A DNA stretch of 64,000 nt from Paenibacillus doosanensis. GTDB lineage: Bacteria; Bacillota; Bacilli; Paenibacillales; NBRC-103111. This document shows positions 50,686 to 59,298 of this stretch, one piece after another. Position 1 is the stretch's first letter. Each line of letters opens with the position of its first letter. The translations under genes and the position numbers were made by a program. The stretch covers positions 1 to 64,000 of the forward strand of contig NZ_JANYUY010000043.1 of assembly GCF_025060755.1 (NCBI RefSeq), read 5' to 3'. The notes beneath the pieces were generated by a model that saw only the letters and a program-made list of their open reading frames with translations, was not told where the DNA came from and did no database searches.

Positions 50686-51588
50686 ATGTACAAGCGGATT
50701 ATTGTTATCGGACTTATTATCGTGATTTGCGCTTTTTTCTTATTGAATCGCAGCGGCTCGGGCGACGATCATTTTCGGAATCAGGTCGCCGTGCTGACGT
50801 ATCACCACATCGATCCCGTGGAATCCGAATATACGATCTCGCCGGAGCGGTTCCGCGAGCACTTGCTGGCGCTTACGGCCAGCCATTATGAAGTGATTTC
50901 CGCAGAAGAGCTGGTCCGGTTCATTAACGAAGGCACGCCGGTTCCGCCCAATGCGGTGGTTATCACCTTCGACGACGGGTATGAGTCGTATTACCGGTAC
51001 GCTTATCCGGAGCTGAAGCAGCAGGGGATGACGGCGACGAACTTCCTGATCGTCCGTTCGGTCGGCGACCGCGAGGCCGAGACTCCGTTTCTAACGTGGG
51101 ATGAAATTAAACTAATGCATAAGGATGGTTTCAGCTTTTATTCCCATACATACGATTCTCACGGCTTCAACGTCAACGAGAAGGGCAAGCAGGTATCTCC
51201 GCTGACGAATCGGATCTGGCTGGAAGGCGAGCAGCGGATGGAGACGCAGGAGGAATACGAGACGAGGGTGAAAGCGGACTTGTCCCAAGCCGAGAACGCG
51301 CTGCGCGAGCAGCTCGGCAACACGCTGTCGATGCTCTGCCTGCCGCACGGCCGCTATAGTCAGACGCTGGTCAAGCTCAGCAGCCAGGTCGGTATCGATA
51401 CGATCTTTACCGGGGATTACGGGCTGAACTCGGTCGGAGACCATCTGGTGAAGCGGGTGACCGCCGGAGTGCCGACCTTATCCGGACAAGGGCTCATAGA
51501 CAAAATCAATAAAGAAACGACTCTGCTCGGCAAAGGCGAAGACCTGCTGAAAAATTTGATTTTACAAATCCGGTATCGCTTTTTCTAA
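50686..51588 (+). CDS. Polysaccharide deacetylase (CE4), membrane-anchored
   Basis: 300 residues from ATG 50686 after AAAGGAGCG. One N-terminal span (IIVIGLIIVICAFFLL) anchors an extracellular NodB-type domain: LTYHHIDPVESEY, then the metal/catalytic TFDDGYESYY, and FSFYSHTYDSHGFN with the zinc His pair. LPHGRYSQTL is motif 4. It resembles IcaB/PgaB-type and other small de-N-acetylases of the cell surface. A terminator follows. The substrate could be a wall polymer or an exopolysaccharide. Confidence 0.9.
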   Translation: MYKRIIVIGLIIVICAFFLLNRSGSGDDHFRNQVAVLTYHHIDPVESEYTISPERFREHLLALTASHYEVISAEELVRFINEGTPVPPNAVVITFDDGYESYYRYAYPELKQQGMTATNFLIVRSVGDREAETPFLTWDEIKLMHKDGFSFYSHTYDSHGFNVNEKGKQVSPLTNRIWLEGEQRMETQEEYETRVKADLSQAENALREQLGNTLSMLCLPHGRYSQTLVKLSSQVGIDTIFTGDYGLNSVGDHLVKRVTAGVPTLSGQGLIDKINKETTLLGKGEDLLKNLILQIRYRFF

Positions 51589-51619
51589 AGCGAACGTTAT
51601 AGCAGCTGCAATGATTTCG

Positions 51620-51644
51620 AACCGCGCGAAGGCGCGGTTTTTTC
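51620..51644 (+). terminator. Rho-independent terminator
   Basis: AACCGCGC-gaag-GCGCGGTT followed by a T-run, 31 nt after the deacetylase gene. Confidence 0.85.
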
Positions 51645-51703
51645 GTATACCGCTTCCGCAGAAGCCGATTCCGGCACTTAGGCCGCACGCAATCCGGTCA
51701 AAT

Positions 51704-51794
51704 CAAAAAAGTCCAAAAGAAGAAAGAAAGTGCAATCCCCTCCGGGCACCGAAACAAAAAAGTGGCGTTGTCCGAAAAGAGACGATCCTATAAT
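51704..51794 (+). promoter_or_regulatory. Three-site operator and promoter of the oligogalacturonate lyase
   Basis: CAAAAAAGTCCAAAAG (51704), AAGAAAGTGCAA (about 51723) and CAAAAAAGTGGCGTTG (51755), then -10 TATAAT (51789-51794). Site 1 to site 3 is 51 nt and site 3 to -10 is 34 nt, exactly as before the ABC cassette at 45987-46077. The segment after site 3 (GTTGTCCGAAAAGAG) also matches (GTTGCCGGAAAATAG). Confidence 0.65.
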
Positions 51795-51834
51795 CTGGTT
51801 GTAGCAAGATCAGACTAATGAATGGGGTGGCACG

Positions 51835-53037
51835 ATGAGTTCTAACGGAAAAGGGAAAACATGGCCTGCAGAATGGCGGGAGACCAAGGATCTGATTACA
51901 GGGCTTCCGATGAAACAGCTGACGAATTATATGGCGCACAGCTTCCATCTTTACTTTACGAATGACGGCTGGTACGACAACGGCACGAAGCTGCTGTTCG
52001 GGTCGGACCGGCTCAATGCCACGAATTTGTACAGTTTGGATTTGACGAACGGAGAGATTACCCAATTGACCGATTTTCCCGCCGGGACGGCCGTCGGGCT
52101 GCAAAACGCCTTTATTAATCCGAACGGCACGGAAGCGTATTTTACGAAAGACAAGCAGCTGCTCTCCATCCATCTGACGACGCTCGAAGAGAAGGTGCTG
52201 TATACGGCGCCGGATGGATTCAATCTCGGCAATCTGAGCTGTACCGCCGACGGGGCATGGGTATGCACCTGCATCAAAGAAGATTTGTCGGACCGGATTC
52301 CGACTTCGCTCGGCGCCGGATATATCGGCTTCGAAGAGACCGCGAGGGCCAAGCCTCATTGCAAAATCGTCAAAATTCCCGCTGCCGGCGGTGAATCGCA
52401 GATTATCCATGAAGATAAAGTCTGGATCGGGCACGTCAACACGTCGCCGACGCAGCCGCATCTGCTCAGCTTCTGTCACGAAGGCCCGTGGGATTTGGTC
52501 GACCACCGCATTTGGTGCCTGAATATCGAGACCGGCGAATATTGGAAAATCCGCCCATCGGAGGATAACGTCTTCGTAGGGCATGAATATTGGCATGCGG
52601 ACGGAGTGACGATCGGCTATCACGGATATACCGAATCGCTCAGCAATAAGGACGGCAAGTTTATCGGCTCGACCAAATACGATAATACGGACAAGGTCGA
52701 AAGCGCCTTCCCGTTCCAAAACATGCACGTACACTCCAACGACGCTTCGCTGATCGTAGGGGACGGGCAGCAGACGAGCGCCTATCACGGAGATCAATTC
52801 CAGGATACGATCTGCCTGTGGAAAAACAATCAGGGCGTCCTGGAAGGTCCGCGTATTTTGTGCAGGCATCGCGGCAGCTTTCAAGCGCAGAAACTGCATG
52901 TGCATCCGCGGTTCAGCCCCGACGGCAAGCAGGTGCTGTTTACGAGCGATATGACCGGATACGGGAATTTGTACTTGATCGACGTTCCGGATTTCGACAG
53001 CTTGCCGAAGCAGCCTTTACTGCCCGGCAGCCATTAA
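51835..53037 (+). CDS. ogl: Oligogalacturonate lyase (PL22)
   Basis: 400 residues, no signal peptide, so cytoplasmic. It is a beta-propeller with repeated short blades (FTNDGWYDNGTKLLFGSDRL; NATNLYSLDLTNGEITQLTD). Metal-site residues are visible near the C-terminus in FQAQKLHVHPRFSPDGKQVL (Gln plus His-x-His), and the catalytic-region His in FCHEGPWDLVDHRIWC and GHEYWHADG. The enzyme splits short (unsaturated) galacturonate oligomers to 5-keto-4-deoxyuronate. The start follows GGGGTGG. No kdu/kdg genes are in the window, so later steps lie elsewhere. Confidence 0.9.
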   Translation: MSSNGKGKTWPAEWRETKDLITGLPMKQLTNYMAHSFHLYFTNDGWYDNGTKLLFGSDRLNATNLYSLDLTNGEITQLTDFPAGTAVGLQNAFINPNGTEAYFTKDKQLLSIHLTTLEEKVLYTAPDGFNLGNLSCTADGAWVCTCIKEDLSDRIPTSLGAGYIGFEETARAKPHCKIVKIPAAGGESQIIHEDKVWIGHVNTSPTQPHLLSFCHEGPWDLVDHRIWCLNIETGEYWKIRPSEDNVFVGHEYWHADGVTIGYHGYTESLSNKDGKFIGSTKYDNTDKVESAFPFQNMHVHSNDASLIVGDGQQTSAYHGDQFQDTICLWKNNQGVLEGPRILCRHRGSFQAQKLHVHPRFSPDGKQVLFTSDMTGYGNLYLIDVPDFDSLPKQPLLPGSH

Positions 53038-53153
53038 CGCAGGCATCAGACAGCGCTTGCAAATCCCGTTATGGGACCGGCAGGACTGGACAACGGACGC
53101 AGGCTCCTTTACAGTAAAGAGTATAAACATCATATGACTAAAGGAGATTTGCA

Positions 53154-53702
53154 ATGAAGAACAAACTGAAGGCGGCCGTTATGCCTGCGATAGCTCTCAG
53201 CCTTATGTTCCTGCTGCCTGCTGCGGCGGTAGAACCTTCGGCGAGCGAGCGTCAGCAGCTTGCGCTGCCCAGCGAGATGGCCTTTTCCATTCCTATGAAC
53301 AATTTCTGCAGCACCGAACAAAATATGGACTTCGCGCTGCAGCTGTCCAACACTTCCGCATCGCCTGCGCAAATTACGCTGCATTTGTATCAGCAGGACG
53401 GCAGCGAATTCAAAGAAGAGGGCTCGTCTTACCGCGATATCGGTTCGACGCTGGTCCCGGGGAAAGCCGCGAGCTTACCAGGCCATGCGACAGGGCTGTA
53501 CCATATTAATTTCGGTAATCACAAACAGTGCAACGAACGCGTCTATATGGGCACGGTGGAAGTGAATACCGGAACGGCGTCCCTCTTGGCAAGCGGTTGG
53601 GTCAGCAATAACGGTGCGTTCCAGAACATCGTCGTTAACGAGAATAAAACATTCGACCTGTCGGCTCCGGCCGTGAAGACCGAGACGACAACTTCTCCGT
53701 AA
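53154..53702 (+). CDS. Secreted protein, unknown function
   Basis: 182 residues after AAGGAGATTTGCA. The signal peptide (AAVMPAIALSLMFLLPAAAV) is likely cleaved near residue 25. The mature part looks like a beta-sandwich (LQLSNTSASPAQITLHLYQQ, then ...GSTLVPGKAASLPGHATG) with two Cys (NNFCSTEQ, HKQCNERVY) that may form a disulphide. No family is named. A hairpin terminator lies 50 nt downstream. Confidence 0.7.
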   Translation: MKNKLKAAVMPAIALSLMFLLPAAAVEPSASERQQLALPSEMAFSIPMNNFCSTEQNMDFALQLSNTSASPAQITLHLYQQDGSEFKEEGSSYRDIGSTLVPGKAASLPGHATGLYHINFGNHKQCNERVYMGTVEVNTGTASLLASGWVSNNGAFQNIVVNENKTFDLSAPAVKTETTTSP

Positions 53703-53750
53703 ACGATGCCGAAATTACATAAAATGTAAATATATGATATACTTGAACCC

Positions 53751-53800
53751 GGAAGCATCGATAGCGTCCTTAACGGACCCTATCATGCTTCTTTTTTTCG
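53751..53800 (+). terminator. Rho-independent terminator
   Basis: GAAGCATCGATAG...CTATCATGCTTC followed by T7. Confidence 0.75.
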
Positions 53801-54000
53801 CCGAATCCCCTGTCGGAAAAAGGAAATGTCAAGTCGCGATTCCAAATCGGCGATTGCTCAAGAAAATTCATGCGATGATCCATGTCAATGAAGCTGGCGG
53901 CAGGCTGTCAGATTTTTTGACTTATAATCGCGCAATTCGGCAGTTTCAATTCATTTACTTAAGGAAATAAAAGAAGTATCATACGATTCATGAAAAAAAT

Positions 54001-54122
54001 TTAACGCTGAGTTTTCTTAGGAAAAACGGGGGAACCAACCGATTTTGGGGTGAATCTATCGTTCGACGATGGAAGAGCGCTCTTCTCACGCTCTAACCCG
54101 CCAGCTAACCTCGTAGGCGCTT
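54001..54122 (+). promoter_or_regulatory. c-di-AMP riboswitch (ydaO/yuaA type)
   Basis: Conserved blocks of the ydaO motif are all present in order: aacgctgag (54003), acgggggaaccaacc (54026-54040), ttggggtgaatc (54045-54056), and ccgccagctaacctcgtagg near 54098-54117. The downstream gene is kimA, a standard partner. An expression-platform terminator follows at 54135, so binding of c-di-AMP should stop transcription. Confidence 0.9.
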
Positions 54123-54134
54123 CTGGGAAGGAAA

Positions 54135-54167
54135 AATGCACAGGCGTTTATCCTTGTGTATTTTTTT
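54135..54167 (+). terminator. Riboswitch expression-platform terminator
   Basis: AATGCACAGG...CCTTGTGTATT with T7, between the c-di-AMP aptamer and kimA. Confidence 0.8.
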
Positions 54168-54237
54168 GTTTTTGGGCATAGTAAGAACGCCTTATTTTTC
54201 TTGAAGATGAACTTTCAGCCAAATTGAGGGTGTAATC

Positions 54238-56070
54238 ATGACATCGGATTCTATCAAGAGAATCGTATTTGGACGACCGCTCAAATCCAATGAGCTGGAG
54301 CAGGAGAAAATGCCGGTATGGAAAGCGCTGCCGATTCTTTCTTCCGACGCGCTATCCTCCGTAGCCTACGGCACCGAGCAAATTCTGCTTGCCTTGGCCG
54401 TGTTCGGAGCCGCAGCTTTTGCGTATTCGCTGCCCATTGCCGTCGGAATCATCATCCTGATCACGCTGCTGGTCGTCAGCTATCGTCAAGTGATCGACGC
54501 ATATCCCGGCGGGGGCGGGGCCTATATGGTGTCGAAGGAAAATCTCGGGGTCCCGTTCGGGCGGCTGACGGGCGTGTCGTTGTTAATCGATTATACGTTA
54601 ACGGTGGCGGTATCCGTATCGGCCGGCGTTCAGGCGATCACCTCCGCTTTTCCGGTCACTATCCCATATATCGTGCCGATCGCGCTGCTCCTTGTCTGGA
54701 TTATGGTCTGGCTCAACTTGCGGGGAACTTCCGAATCCGGCACGGTGTTCGCTTTCCCGACGTATTTCTTTATTCTGTGCGTACTGGTGCTGATCGGAAA
54801 AGGCGCCTTTGATCTTATTACCGGCTCCGAGCATGTCAGGGAATCCCAGCTGATTCCTACATCGATGCCGGCGGGCTTAACGCTGTTCGTACTGCTTAAG
54901 GCGTTCTCGTCAGGCTGTTCGGCGGTGACGGGCATCGAGGCGATCTCCGATGCGGTGCCGCATTTCAAAACGCCGTCCCAGGCGAATGCCAAACGAACGC
55001 TCGTATCGCTCGGCACGCTGCTGGCCATTATATTTGGCGGGATTACCGTTCTAACGATCGCTTACGGCATCGCTCCCGACCCGAAGGGGCATACTTCCGT
55101 TCTGTCGATGGTCACGGAGCATGCTTTCGGCCGCGGATGGATGTATTACGCCACGCAAATCGCGACGATGATGATTTTGACGTTGGCGGCCAACACCAGC
55201 TTCAACGGTTTTCCGATATTGGCCTCCATTATGGCTGTCGATAAAAATTTTCCGAGAATGTTCGCCAACCGCGGGGACCGCTTATCGTTTCATTTCGGCA
55301 TCGTCACTCTGGGCGTGCTGGCCAGTCTGCTGCTGATCATCTTCAAGGGAAAGACCGATGCGCTGATTCCGCTGTACGCGATCGGAGTATTTCTTTCGTT
55401 TACGCTGGCGCAAAGCGGGCTCGTTCGCAAATGGCTGCGCGAGAAGCAGAAGGGCTGGCAGGGGAAGCTGGCGATCAACGGGCTCGGCGCTATCGTCTCC
55501 TTCGCGGTGCTGATTATTTTTTGCGTGACCAAATTTGCCCAAGGCGCCTGGATCGTGATCGTGCTTACTCCTGTGCTGCTGTGGTTTATTACCCAAATTT
55601 ACGAGCACTATGAAGATGTGGCCAAACAACTGCGCTTCGATCTGGGAGAACCGCTGCCGCATAAAGAATCGATCATCATCGTTCCTATCGCGGGCATTCA
55701 CCGGGTCGTGGCCTCGACCATCTCCTATGCGAAGACGCTGTCGCCCAATGTGATCGCATTCTATGTGTCTTACTCGGACGAGGACGAAGACCGGATGGAG
55801 GAAAAATGGGAGCAGTGGAACCCGGGAGTGCGGCTCGTCATCTTCAAATCGCGCTACCGGACGCTGATCAAGCCCTTGGTCGATTTCATCGCCCGCATCG
55901 ATGCGCATGTGCAGGAGAAGCAGACGATTATGGTGCTGCTGCCGGAGTTCGTTCCGAAGCGCTGGTGGCATCGGCTGCTGCATAACCAATCCGCTTACCG
56001 CATCCGTTCCAGATTATTGCGGGAAAAAGATATTGTCGTCGCCACATTGCCGTTTCATTTAAGCGAATAA
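54238..56070 (+). CDS. kimA: Potassium importer KimA
   Basis: 610 residues, an APC-fold transporter with 12 spans and a C-terminal cytoplasmic domain of about 150 residues. Key regions: LSSDALSSVAYGTEQILLAL, YRQVIDAYPGGGGAYMVSKE, DYTLTVAVSVSAGVQAITSA. It matches B. subtilis KimA (YdaO), a high-affinity K+/H+ symporter, in length and motifs. Expression is under the c-di-AMP riboswitch just upstream, and in relatives c-di-AMP also binds the protein itself. A two-way terminator lies after the gene. Confidence 0.92.
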   Translation: MTSDSIKRIVFGRPLKSNELEQEKMPVWKALPILSSDALSSVAYGTEQILLALAVFGAAAFAYSLPIAVGIIILITLLVVSYRQVIDAYPGGGGAYMVSKENLGVPFGRLTGVSLLIDYTLTVAVSVSAGVQAITSAFPVTIPYIVPIALLLVWIMVWLNLRGTSESGTVFAFPTYFFILCVLVLIGKGAFDLITGSEHVRESQLIPTSMPAGLTLFVLLKAFSSGCSAVTGIEAISDAVPHFKTPSQANAKRTLVSLGTLLAIIFGGITVLTIAYGIAPDPKGHTSVLSMVTEHAFGRGWMYYATQIATMMILTLAANTSFNGFPILASIMAVDKNFPRMFANRGDRLSFHFGIVTLGVLASLLLIIFKGKTDALIPLYAIGVFLSFTLAQSGLVRKWLREKQKGWQGKLAINGLGAIVSFAVLIIFCVTKFAQGAWIVIVLTPVLLWFITQIYEHYEDVAKQLRFDLGEPLPHKESIIIVPIAGIHRVVASTISYAKTLSPNVIAFYVSYSDEDEDRMEEKWEQWNPGVRLVIFKSRYRTLIKPLVDFIARIDAHVQEKQTIMVLLPEFVPKRWWHRLLHNQSAYRIRSRLLREKDIVVATLPFHLSE

Positions 56071-56191
56071 CTCGAAATCATGAAGGCCATTCTCCGGCGG
56101 GGAGGATGGCTTCATGCGCCTTTCGGCGCTTTGATCGCATGAGGGGAGTGCGGCGCTTCGAGAGGGGCGGCGAGCAGGCGTAAGGAAAATA

Positions 56192-56240
56192 GCGGAAAAG
56201 GCGCATCTCCCGGTGAAACGGGAAATGCGCCTTTTTCCGC
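56192..56240. terminator. Two-way terminator
   Basis: GCGGAAAAGGCGCATCTCCC...GGGAAATGCGCCTTTTTCCGC between the convergent kimA and mqnD genes. A smaller hairpin (catgaaggccattctcc... ggaggatggcttcatg) is at 56086-56125. Confidence 0.85.
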
Positions 56241-56282
56241 GCGGTCTTAACGGGATTGCTGGCCGTCAAGCGAACGGGGCAA

Positions 56283-57125
56283 TTAGGAACGAAGCAGGGC
56301 AAGGTCGAACTCGGGAACGAGGCCTTCCTGCGCGGCCCGGTGCAGCAGCGACGTAATCGCCGCATAGCCGTCCTCGCCGAGATCGGCCGTAAACTTGTTG
56401 ACGTATAAGTCGATATGCGCCTGAGCGACCTCGGGAGCGAGCTCCTGGGCATGGCTCATAATATAGTCGCGGGACGCTTCCGGGTGGGCCCACGCGTATT
56501 CGACGGATTGGCGGGTCCACTTGGCCAAGGAAGCGATATCCATCGATCGGCGGGCGATAATGGCGCCGAGCGGGATCGGCAGTCCGGTGTCGCTTTCCCA
56601 CCAGCTGCCCATATCGGCAAGCAGCGTAAGCCCGTAGGACGGATAGGTGAAGCGGGCTTCGTGAATGACGAGCCCGGCGTCGATCTGCCCGTCGCGTACG
56701 GCCGGCATAATCTCATGGAACGGCATGACGACGATCTCGCCGACGCCGCCGGGAACGTTCTTGGCGGCCCAGAGCCGGAACAGCAAATAAGCGGTGGAGC
56801 GCTCGCTCGGCACCGCTACGCGGCGTCCGCTCAGCACGGACGGGTCGCTTGTCGTCGTCAAGCGGCCCGAAGTGAGAACCAGCGGCCCGCAGCCGCGGCC
56901 CAAAGCGCCTCCGCACGGGAGCAGCGCGTAGTCGGACAATACCCATGGCAGCGCCGCGTACGAAATTTTGAGCACCTCGGGGCCTTGGCGTTCGGCGGCG
57001 AGATGGTTCGTTATATCGATATCGGCATAAGTCACTTGAAGCTGCGGTGCATCCGGCAGAAGCCCGTGCACCCATGCATGAAAGACGAACGTGTCGTTGG
57101 GACAAGGCGAAAATGCGATATTCAT
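56283..57125 (-). CDS. mqnD: 1,4-dihydroxy-6-naphthoate synthase MqnD
   Basis: 280 residues. The start, MNIAFSPCPNDTFVFHAWVH, is the signature of MqnD (CPNDT near residue 8-12). The catalytic-region LPIPLGAIIARR and KISYAALPWVLSDYALLPCG are also family-typical. The enzyme turns cyclic dehypoxanthine futalosine into 1,4-dihydroxy-6-naphthoate in the futalosine route to menaquinone. Its ATG overlaps the mqnB stop by 1 nt (TAATG), so the two are translated together. mqnA, mqnC and mqnE are not in the window. Confidence 0.92.
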   Translation of the reverse strand: MNIAFSPCPNDTFVFHAWVHGLLPDAPQLQVTYADIDITNHLAAERQGPEVLKISYAALPWVLSDYALLPCGGALGRGCGPLVLTSGRLTTTSDPSVLSGRRVAVPSERSTAYLLFRLWAAKNVPGGVGEIVVMPFHEIMPAVRDGQIDAGLVIHEARFTYPSYGLTLLADMGSWWESDTGLPIPLGAIIARRSMDIASLAKWTRQSVEYAWAHPEASRDYIMSHAQELAPEVAQAHIDLYVNKFTADLGEDGYAAITSLLHRAAQEGLVPEFDLALLRS

Positions 57126-57781
57126 TATAATACCTCCTGAAGTACTTTGCTGGCGGATTGCAGGGCTTGCAGCGCATCGCCGATGCGCCAGGCGGCGCGG
57201 TCGCGCGGACCGACCGCGTTCGAGACGGCGCGCAGCTCCAGCACCGGCACGCCGCGGTACAATGCGGCTGCGGCGATGCCGAAGCCTTCCATCGCTTCGG
57301 CGGCGGCGCCCGGCACCCGCTTGGCCAGCGCGGCGGACGTCTCCGCCGTGCCCGTCACGGTGGACAGCGTCAGCACCGGGCCGAGCCGGGCGGAGAGACC
57401 CGCTGCGGCCAGCGCCTCGGCCAGCCGTTCGGCGCGCGCCAGGTCGACCGCGATGCGTGCCGAGCCGAAGCCGAGCTCGTCCAGGCTGCAGAAGCCGTCC
57501 GGCGTCTCGGCTCCGAGGTCGGCGGCGATGATCTCGCTGGCGACGACGAGCGAGCCGATCGCGGCCTGCTCCGCGAAGCCGCCGGCGATCCCGGCGATAA
57601 CGACGAGGCCGTACGGGGCCGCGGCCAGCGCCTTCGTAGCGCCTACGGCGGCCGCCACCGGCCCGACGCCCGCGGCGATCACATCGAATCTGGGGTCGTT
57701 GCCGAGTCCGCGCAGTACCGCCTCTTTCTCCGCTTCGACGGCCGTTGCTACGAGCACCCGAAATTGCGTTTGCGTATTCAT
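57125..57781 (-). CDS. mqnB: Futalosine hydrolase MqnB
   Basis: 218 residues from ATG 57781 after AAAGGAG; the frame extends to 57835 without a ribosome site. Purine-nucleosidase fold with VLVATAVEAEKEAVLRGL at the start, VVIAGIAGGFA, and the catalytic-region AEAMEGFGIAAAALYRGVPV. It cleaves futalosine to dehypoxanthine futalosine and hypoxanthine. It is the first gene of the mqnB-mqnD pair; a promoter is visible at 57841-57868. The gene is notably GC-rich. Confidence 0.9.
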   Translation of the reverse strand: MNTQTQFRVLVATAVEAEKEAVLRGLGNDPRFDVIAAGVGPVAAAVGATKALAAAPYGLVVIAGIAGGFAEQAAIGSLVVASEIIAADLGAETPDGFCSLDELGFGSARIAVDLARAERLAEALAAAGLSARLGPVLTLSTVTGTAETSAALAKRVPGAAAEAMEGFGIAAAALYRGVPVLELRAVSNAVGPRDRAAWRIGDALQALQSASKVLQEVL

Positions 57782-57840
57782 GGTCAAAAACTCCTTTACT
57801 AGCCCTTCATACGGGCTTCCGACAAGAAAAGACATAGAAA

Positions 57841-57868
57841 ATTATAGTACACTTTGTTTAAAAAGCAA
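57841..57868 (-). promoter_or_regulatory. Promoter of mqnB-mqnD
   Basis: Read leftward: -35 TTGCTT (complement of 57863-57868), 16-bp spacer, -10 TATAAT (complement of 57841-57846). Confidence 0.55.
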
Positions 57869-58028
57869 AGTTGTTCGGCTCTTAAAGGGGCCGATGCTCC
57901 TGCCGAACGCTTGGTTACGAAAGGGGATTGCCGCCCTCGCCGCCTTGTGATACCATAGTGCAAATTCCCTTATAATGGCGCTTGCTTGGAGTTGGGACAT
58001 CGGGGGAGAGACGGAGGAGGAAGGCGGA

Positions 58029-58883
58029 ATGAAGCTTTGGTATGGCGAGAAGCCGGAGGCGTTTCTGCGGCGGGTCGAATCGTTTCTGGAAAACAATGAA
58101 GCCGTGAACAATTTGCTGCTCGGTCTGCTGCACATGCTGGTGAAGCGGGAGAACCTGGGGATGGCGGCGGGAAGCCCCGCTACGCATCTGTTGGCCGTGG
58201 AAGACGATCACGGCTTGGCGCTTGTCGTGCTGCTGAACGATAAGAACGCCGTTCTGTACGCCGATGGGGAGCGGTGGCGGGAAGCGGTCCTGACCGCCGC
58301 AGCTGATCTGTTTGAACGCGGGCTGGATGTGCCCGGAGTCGTGGGGCCTCCGGAGGCGGCGAAGTTATTCGCCGAGGAGTGGGCCCGGCTTCACCGGTAT
58401 GAGCCGGTGCTCAAGATGAATCAGCGCATCTACCGGCTCGACCGGGTCGTGCCGCCGGCTTATTGCCCGGGGCGGCTGAAGGCGGCGACGATGAAGGAGC
58501 ATGAGCTTGTAGCCGGATGGATTCAGGAATTCGTCGAATCCATCGGCGAACGAATCCGGCCGGAGGAAGCTTCGAATAAGGCGCTGGAATTTATTCGCGA
58601 CGGCTCGCTGCATCTGTGGCACGACGGGGAGCCGGTCAGTATGGCGAAGTCGGCCAGACCGACCAAGCGCGGCATCGTCTTGAGCTATGTCTATACGCCG
58701 CCGCAATACCGGAGGAGGGGTTATGCATCCTCTTGCGTAGCCGCTTTGAGCGGGCTGCTCCTGGAGCAAGGCTATTCCTTCTGCAGTCTGTACACGGATC
58801 TGGCCAACCCGACCTCCAATCACATTTATTCGCAGATCGGGTACAGGCCCGTTCAGGATTCGGTCATGTACCGTTTCCGGTAA
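58029..58883 (+). CDS. GNAT acetyltransferase, two-domain form
   Basis: 284 residues from ATG 58029 after GGAGGAAGG. The N-terminal half (to about 140) is a degenerate GNAT-like domain, and the C-terminal half holds motif A, YVYTPPQYRRRGYASSCVAA with RRRGYA, and YTDLANPTSNHIYSQIGYRP. This tandem form is known in Firmicutes. It is divergent from mqnB; no substrate hint. A reverse copy of repeat A follows 12 nt after the stop. Confidence 0.85.
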   Translation: MKLWYGEKPEAFLRRVESFLENNEAVNNLLLGLLHMLVKRENLGMAAGSPATHLLAVEDDHGLALVVLLNDKNAVLYADGERWREAVLTAAADLFERGLDVPGVVGPPEAAKLFAEEWARLHRYEPVLKMNQRIYRLDRVVPPAYCPGRLKAATMKEHELVAGWIQEFVESIGERIRPEEASNKALEFIRDGSLHLWHDGEPVSMAKSARPTKRGIVLSYVYTPPQYRRRGYASSCVAALSGLLLEQGYSFCSLYTDLANPTSNHIYSQIGYRPVQDSVMYRFR

Positions 58884-58894
58884 GAGCCTGCAAG

Positions 58895-58969
58895 GAACAA
58901 ATCCCCCAAAGGTGACGAGATGCTCTGAAGCTTATTTCGTCCGCATCCAGCTTTCGGGGGAGCCCCGCA
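58895..58969 (-). repeat. Dispersed structured repeat, family A, copy 4 (short, reverse)
   Basis: The reverse complement reads gcggggctcccccgaaagct, ggatgcggacgaaataagct, tcagagcatctcgtcacctt, tgggggatttgttcc. The part carrying the two inner hairpins (about 60 nt) is missing; the outer arms and the 3' block are kept. It lies directly before the AraC remnant. Confidence 0.75.
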
Positions 58970-59007
58970 GCCTGCAGCCGGCCGGAGTCTCCTTGCCGGA
59001 ATCGGAG

Positions 59008-59157
59008 CATTTGAACGTGAGCGAGGCGGCTGTTGCGGTCGGCTACAGCAATATGAGCAAATTTACGGCCGCCTTCCGCAAGCAGTACGGCTGCACCCCG
59101 AACGACTATAGAAAAAATAGGCTGCAAAAACATAGCTTCCGTAACCCGATTTCTTAA
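59008..59157 (+). pseudogene. C-terminal remnant of an AraC-family regulator
   Basis: LNVSEAAVAVGYSNMSKFTA followed by AFRKQYGCTPNDYRKNRLQK is the second helix-turn-helix of an AraC-type protein (VGYxxxSxFxxAFRKxxGxTPxxYR). The upstream three quarters of such a gene is absent; the repeat A copy at 58895-58969 lies just upstream. The open frame to 58912 is partly translated repeat. A terminator at 59140 remains. Confidence 0.75.
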
Positions 59158-59176
59158 GGTACGGAAGCTTTTTTAG
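59140..59176 (+). terminator. Rho-independent terminator
   Basis: AGCTTCCGTA...TACGGAAGCTTTTTT, probably the old terminator of the lost AraC gene. Confidence 0.75.
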
Positions 59177-59298
59177 TCCATTCGATCTTTTCTCCTTCTA
59201 CAGGCAGGAAAGCTCCCCCGGCAGGTAGCGGCGCCGCAAGCTTTGCATGATAATGATGATCATATCAAGCGCTGATCCGGCGAGAGGAGTAGATCGAT

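Noticed and set aside
51703-52905. 400-residue minus-strand frame
   Set aside because: Antisense of the oligogalacturonate lyase gene, which has clear catalytic motifs.
53734-53970. 78-residue plus-strand frame
   Set aside because: Starts inside a terminator hairpin without a ribosome site; probably chance.
56283-57781. Nucleoside salvage role for the purine-nucleosidase-like gene (mqnB)
   Set aside because: The overlap with mqnD and its motifs make futalosine hydrolase the better call than MTA/SAH nucleosidase.
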